Of a stretch of 24,864 nt of DNA, positions 21,919-24,864 are shown in pieces (the first letter of the stretch is position 1; each line of letters starts with the position of its first letter). The notes beneath the pieces are model-generated. The model was given only the letters and a program-made list of their open reading frames with translations. It made no database searches and was not told where the DNA came from. The DNA comes from an uncultured Caulobacteraceae bacterium (GTDB lineage: Bacteria > Pseudomonadota > Alphaproteobacteria > Caulobacterales > TH1-2). The stretch lies in contig CALBST010000255.1 in the NCBI GenBank assembly GCA_937967425.1, positions 1-24,864 on the forward strand, written 5' to 3'. A program made the position numbers and the translations under genes.

Positions 21919-22177
21919 CGCTTCACACCTCGCTTCCGGTCCCTCCTCGAACAACCCCACGTTGACAATACCGTCGCAAATCTGTCGCTATGGCAAGCCT
22001 CCAAACGATCAAAGCAGGCGAGTATTTTCCCCAATATTCTCTACTGATTGACGCTTTTTCCCCGGCGAGCGAGCCCGCGCCAGCATCGACGCGACGATCA
22101 CACATCGCCCGCGCGGCCGCCGCGTCCAGGGAAGCGCTGCGCGCCGCCTCCGGCGCCCTGGACCCGGCGCCCTTCAC

Positions 22178-22193
22178 GCGGGCGTCAGCCCGC
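22178..22193. repeat. Stem-loop in the ParB-like gene leader
   Basis: Arms GCGGGC and GCCCGC enclose a GTCA tetraloop. It lies about 70 bp upstream of the ParB-like gene start and has no T tract after it. Confidence 0.35.
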
Positions 22194-22222
22194 ACGCCGT
22201 CGCGCCGCTGCAGGTGCGGCCA

Positions 22223-22240
22223 CGCCGGCATTCGCCGGCG
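22223..22240. repeat. Stem-loop just upstream of the ParB-like gene ribosome binding site
   Basis: Seven-base arms CGCCGGC and GCCGGCG enclose ATTC and end 10 bp before the GGAG ribosome binding site at 22250-22253. A comparable hairpin lies before ssb, suggesting shared translational or transcriptional control in this element. Confidence 0.35.
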
Positions 22241-22260
22241 CGAAGCGATGGAGTCATCTC

Positions 22261-24171
22261 ATGTCCTTTCATCACATCCCGCTCCACCAACTGGTCGCCT
22301 CCGACGCCAACGTGCGACGCACCGATCGCAAGGCCGACATCGACACGCTCGCGGCCTCGATCCTGTCGCACGGCCTGCTTCAGAACCTCTCGGTTCAGCC
22401 GCGTGGCGAAAACCGTTTCGAGGTCGTCGCTGGCGGCCGTCGTCACGCTGCTCTGAAGGCATTGGCAAAAGCGGGACAGATCGCACGCGACTATCCCGTC
22501 CCCTGCAACATCATCGATCCCGATGGCGCCGCAGAGACCTCGCTTGCTGAGAACGTGCAGCGCCTCGCCATGAATGCGATGGACGAGGCCGACGCGTTTC
22601 GGTCCCTCATCGACGAGAACCTCACCGCCGATGATGTTGCAAGACGCTTTGGCGTGACGACGCGTCATGTCGAACAGCGCCTCGCGCTCTCGGGTCTCTC
22701 GCCAAAGGTGAAGGCGGCGTACCGGCACAATGAGCTCAATCTCGATTGCGCACGCGCGTTCTGTATCGAGCCGGATCACGCCAAGCAGGACGCCGTCCTG
22801 AAGGCGCTGGGAAAGCCCGTCACCCACCCCGGCCAAGTCCGCGCATTGCTCACGCAAGGAGCCCTCAAGGTCAGCGATCGTCTCGTCCTGTTCGTGGGCC
22901 TGCAAGCCTACGAAGAAGCGGGCGGCGCCGTGACGCGTGATCTGTTCGACCCCGATACAATCTTCATCTCCGATCCTGACCTCGTCGCGCGATTGGCCGA
23001 CGAGCGTCTCGAACGCATTCGCACGGAACTGACCGAGCAAGGCTGGGGATGGGTCGACGTTGCAGCTGCCCACGCCGGCCTCGCCACCAACACCGCTCAA
23101 CGCATCCACCCAACGCGCAGGCCCATGACCCGCGCCGAGCGCAAGCGTCTCGCCACCTTGGACGAGCGCATCACTGCGCTCGACTCCAAACTCGAAGACG
23201 AGGACATCGATGACACGGCCACGTGGCAAGAGCGCGAAGCGCTCGATTCCGAACGTCAGGCGCTCATCGCGCAGACACAGGAATGGGACAAAGACCTCAT
23301 CGCGCTCGCGGGCGTCATGGTGCGCATCGATCACGATGGACGCCCTCGTTTCACCTACGGCCTGGTCGAAAAGACCGATCAAGCGAAACTCAAGCGCCTT
23401 CTGGCCTCGCGCGCGCCAGAGGGCGCAGCGAATGAAACAGACCAAGCGAACGCCACGGCCGACGCACCGCCCGACGCGGTGCACAAGCTCCCAAAGAGCA
23501 TTGCGCGTGAACTAACCGCATCGCGTGCGGCAGCACTCCGTGCGGAAGTCGCGGCGGCTCCCGACATCGCGCTCGCTCTGGCCGTGCACGCCTTGCTGGT
23601 TTCGGCACAATCCTCATACACGGCCAGCATCAATTTGCGTCTGGATGCACCAACCTTGACGGACCTGCCGAGCGTCGAGGCGCAGCGGGAGGCCGTTCTC
23701 GCCACACATCCGGCCGGCGCTGCGCTCCTCACGCAATGCCTCGCGATGAACCGGGAGGAATTGATGGACCTTCTTGCCTTGCTCGTCGCTACATCGATCG
23801 ATGTCGTTCATGACGCACACTCCACGCAGGATCGGAACGTCCAGGCCTTCGCCGATCAGCTCGCCATCGCCGTTGGGCTTGATATGAAACGTTATTGGTC
23901 AGCGGACGTCGCGTTCCTGTCGCGGCTGTCCAAGTCGATGTTGATGGACATTCTCACATCGTCGGCCACGGTATCTTCCAAGCGGCCGAAACAGCGCGAG
24001 AGCTTCCTGCGCAAACACGCAAAGCTGAAGCGAAACGCACTCGCCGAGGCAGTCTCTCGGACGATGGATACTGCGTGGTTGCCAGACCTCCTCGTCACGC
24101 CCGTAGCGCCCGGCGATCTGGTCATCACCGAAGCGGGCGAAGCAGCAATTTCATCCATCGCAGCCCAATGA
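22261..24171 (+). CDS. ParB/RepB/Spo0J-type N-terminal domain protein
   Basis: A 636-residue protein. Residues about 1-105 form a ParB/Sulfiredoxin-like nuclease/CTPase fold (IPLHQLVASDANVRR, LAASILSHGLLQNLSVQP, EVVAGGRRHAALKAL, SLAENVQRLAMN). This is followed by a KorB-type helix-turn-helix (DVARRFGVTTRHVEQRLALSGL). The canonical GERR motif reads GGRR. The long C-terminal half, with an acidic coiled-coil-like stretch near 300-350, is not a standard chromosomal ParB dimerisation region. The ATG at 22261 follows GGAG (22250-22253). Large proteins of this kind, encoded next to SSB, are typical of plasmid-like or integrative elements in alphaproteobacteria, and act in partition or as DNA-binding regulators. 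It is not the housekeeping ParB. Confidence 0.85.
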   Translation: MSFHHIPLHQLVASDANVRRTDRKADIDTLAASILSHGLLQNLSVQPRGENRFEVVAGGRRHAALKALAKAGQIARDYPVPCNIIDPDGAAETSLAENVQRLAMNAMDEADAFRSLIDENLTADDVARRFGVTTRHVEQRLALSGLSPKVKAAYRHNELNLDCARAFCIEPDHAKQDAVLKALGKPVTHPGQVRALLTQGALKVSDRLVLFVGLQAYEEAGGAVTRDLFDPDTIFISDPDLVARLADERLERIRTELTEQGWGWVDVAAAHAGLATNTAQRIHPTRRPMTRAERKRLATLDERITALDSKLEDEDIDDTATWQEREALDSERQALIAQTQEWDKDLIALAGVMVRIDHDGRPRFTYGLVEKTDQAKLKRLLASRAPEGAANETDQANATADAPPDAVHKLPKSIARELTASRAAALRAEVAAAPDIALALAVHALLVSAQSSYTASINLRLDAPTLTDLPSVEAQREAVLATHPAGAALLTQCLAMNREELMDLLALLVATSIDVVHDAHSTQDRNVQAFADQLAIAVGLDMKRYWSADVAFLSRLSKSMLMDILTSSATVSSKRPKQRESFLRKHAKLKRNALAEAVSRTMDTAWLPDLLVTPVAPGDLVITEAGEAAISSIAAQ

Positions 24172-24569
24172 CTTCCTGGCGCGTCGCATCACCGTCACGG
24201 ATGCGGCGCGCCATATTTCTTGCCTATGCCTCATCGCTATAATTCGCGCGAGCTCGCGCCACGTGAGCGACTCGTCTTCCAAGCGCCTCGGCCCGATCTC
24301 GGCGTCGTTAGTCACCGCTCGTTTTTGCCGCTACTTCGATTGTCCTCCCTCGAACAGCACGCGCGCCACCGGGGATCGCATTCGCTTCATGCCGCCCATC
24401 ACGCGACCGTCGGTCGCCAGCGCAAGGGGGCCGTGTGCTCGGCTTCGCCTGCGCGCCGCACCACCCACCCTTGTCACTGGCGCCGCTCACGCTCCCTGGA
24501 CGGCCGCTTTCCATGGGCGTCGCGAACGCGACCCCGGCGGCGCCCGCCGCCGGGATTGGAGAGACGACA
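24172..24569. other. Intergenic region / ssb leader
   Basis: About 400 bp between the ParB-like gene and ssb, with no convincing gene on either strand. It contains TATAAT at 24238-24243 without a good -35, a GC-rich stretch, and a perfect hairpin directly before the ssb ribosome binding site. The ssb promoter is probably here. Confidence 0.45.
24533..24554. repeat. Perfect hairpin before ssb
   Basis: Ten-base arms CCCGGCGGCG and CGCCGCCGGG are separated by only two bases, ending 3 bp before the GGAGAG ribosome binding site of ssb. It could form a DNA cruciform, a protein-binding palindrome or an RNA stem controlling ssb translation. Confidence 0.45.
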
Positions 24570-24864
24570 ATGGACAAAGCAGCATTTGAAATCGTCGGCA
24601 ATGTCGGCAAGAGCGAGATCAAAGAGGTCAAAGGCGGAAAGCGCATCGCGATCCTATCCGTCGCCACCTCGGAACGGTGGAAGCGCGATGATGGCGAGTG
24701 GAGCGAAAAGACCTACTGGCATCGCATCGCCGTCTTTGCTCCGGCCAAAGTCGAGCGCATCGAAACGATGGTCCAGAAAGGCACGCGCCTGCGCCTCGTC
24801 GGCCAGATTCGCCCAGGCTCCTACGAAGACGACAAAGGTCGCACCAAGTATGTGGTCGAATTCG
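24570..24864 (+). CDS. ssb: Single-stranded DNA-binding protein, 3' end beyond window
   Basis: The first 98 residues of an OB-fold protein similar to bacterial SSB: an initial strand FEIVGNVGKSEIKEV, RIAILSVATSERWK, then KTYWHRIAVFAPAKVERIETMVQKGTRLRLVGQIRP in continuous order and SYEDDKGRTKYVVEF. It lacks the usual N-terminal GSVNKVILIGNLG wording of the housekeeping SSB and looks like the element-borne form. The ATG at 24570 follows GGAGAG at 24558-24563. The acidic C-terminal tail that recruits partners would lie outside the window. Its place beside the ParB-like gene supports a plasmid or integrative-element region. Confidence 0.88.
   Translation, partial: MDKAAFEIVGNVGKSEIKEVKGGKRIAILSVATSERWKRDDGEWSEKTYWHRIAVFAPAKVERIETMVQKGTRLRLVGQIRPGSYEDDKGRTKYVVEF

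Larger units (their letters stand above)
21919..22260. other. Divergent intergenic region between luxR and the ParB-like gene
   Basis: About 340 bp without a convincing gene. The left part (to about 22060) is AT-richer and contains TTGACA at 21962-21967. The right part is very GC-rich with two perfect stem-loops, at 22178-22193 and 22223-22240, and looks like the leader of the ParB-like gene. The change in base composition may mark the edge of a mobile element. No attachment-site repeat can be seen with only one end present. Confidence 0.4.

Noticed and set aside
22174..23484. Long 436-codon minus-strand frame opposite the ParB-like gene
   Set aside because: It mirrors the codon pattern of the ParB-like gene and has no recognisable domain; treated as a shadow.

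Overview
The window looks like a high-GC alphaproteobacterium, most likely Caulobacterales (Hyphomonadaceae/Caulobacteraceae-like). This is inferred from an STN-type TonB receptor, an XRE regulator of the caulobacterial type, and a lasso-peptide locus carrying an isopeptidase plus TonB receptor, an arrangement known from Asticcacaulis, Caulobacter and sphingomonads. No rRNA, tRNA, CRISPR array or insertion sequence was recognised.

Region 1 (417-4892) is a glycan locus. On the minus strand it holds a NDP-hexose 2,3-dehydratase-like enzyme, a fused glycosyltransferase-methyltransferase and a PAPS sulfotransferase. A GT61-like glycosyltransferase is divergent to them. A small XRE regulator (5003-5428) and a gene-poor gap of about 580 bp follow.

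Region 2 (6006-15212) is a complete lasso-peptide cluster. On the plus strand are a TonB-dependent receptor and an exported S9 isopeptidase of the AtxE2 type. Converging on them from the minus strand is A1-B-C-D: a 38-residue precursor, a fused RRE-protease, an Asn-synthetase-like cyclase and an ABC exporter. A1/B and C/D have overlapping ends, B and C are 3 nt apart, and the 3' ends of the exporter and isopeptidase genes overlap by 92 bp.

Region 3 (15338-21918) is regulatory. It has a large cyclase-domain/ATPase/TPR protein and a divergent, truncated PAS protein, separated by a perfect CRP-type palindrome. Next comes a minus-strand quorum-sensing run, luxR-luxI-phyH-gntR. Immediately behind gntR is a second lasso precursor (A2, GTG start at 18846) that has no processing genes of its own. 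A1 and A2 share the leader pattern LG-x-AS-x-LT-x, a 17-residue core with Glu8 and a common NGQPL segment. A 17-bp element matching at 15 positions lies about 70 bp upstream of each start.

Region 4 (22261-24864) carries a ParB-like protein and a partial SSB, which suggests the edge of a plasmid-like or integrative element.

The main proposal is a two-precursor lasso system. One precursor is coupled to the maturation operon. The other sits at the end of a quorum-sensing run, is probably matured in trans by the same B and C proteins, and may be co-regulated through the shared upstream element. Function, product structure and regulation are inferred from sequence only.
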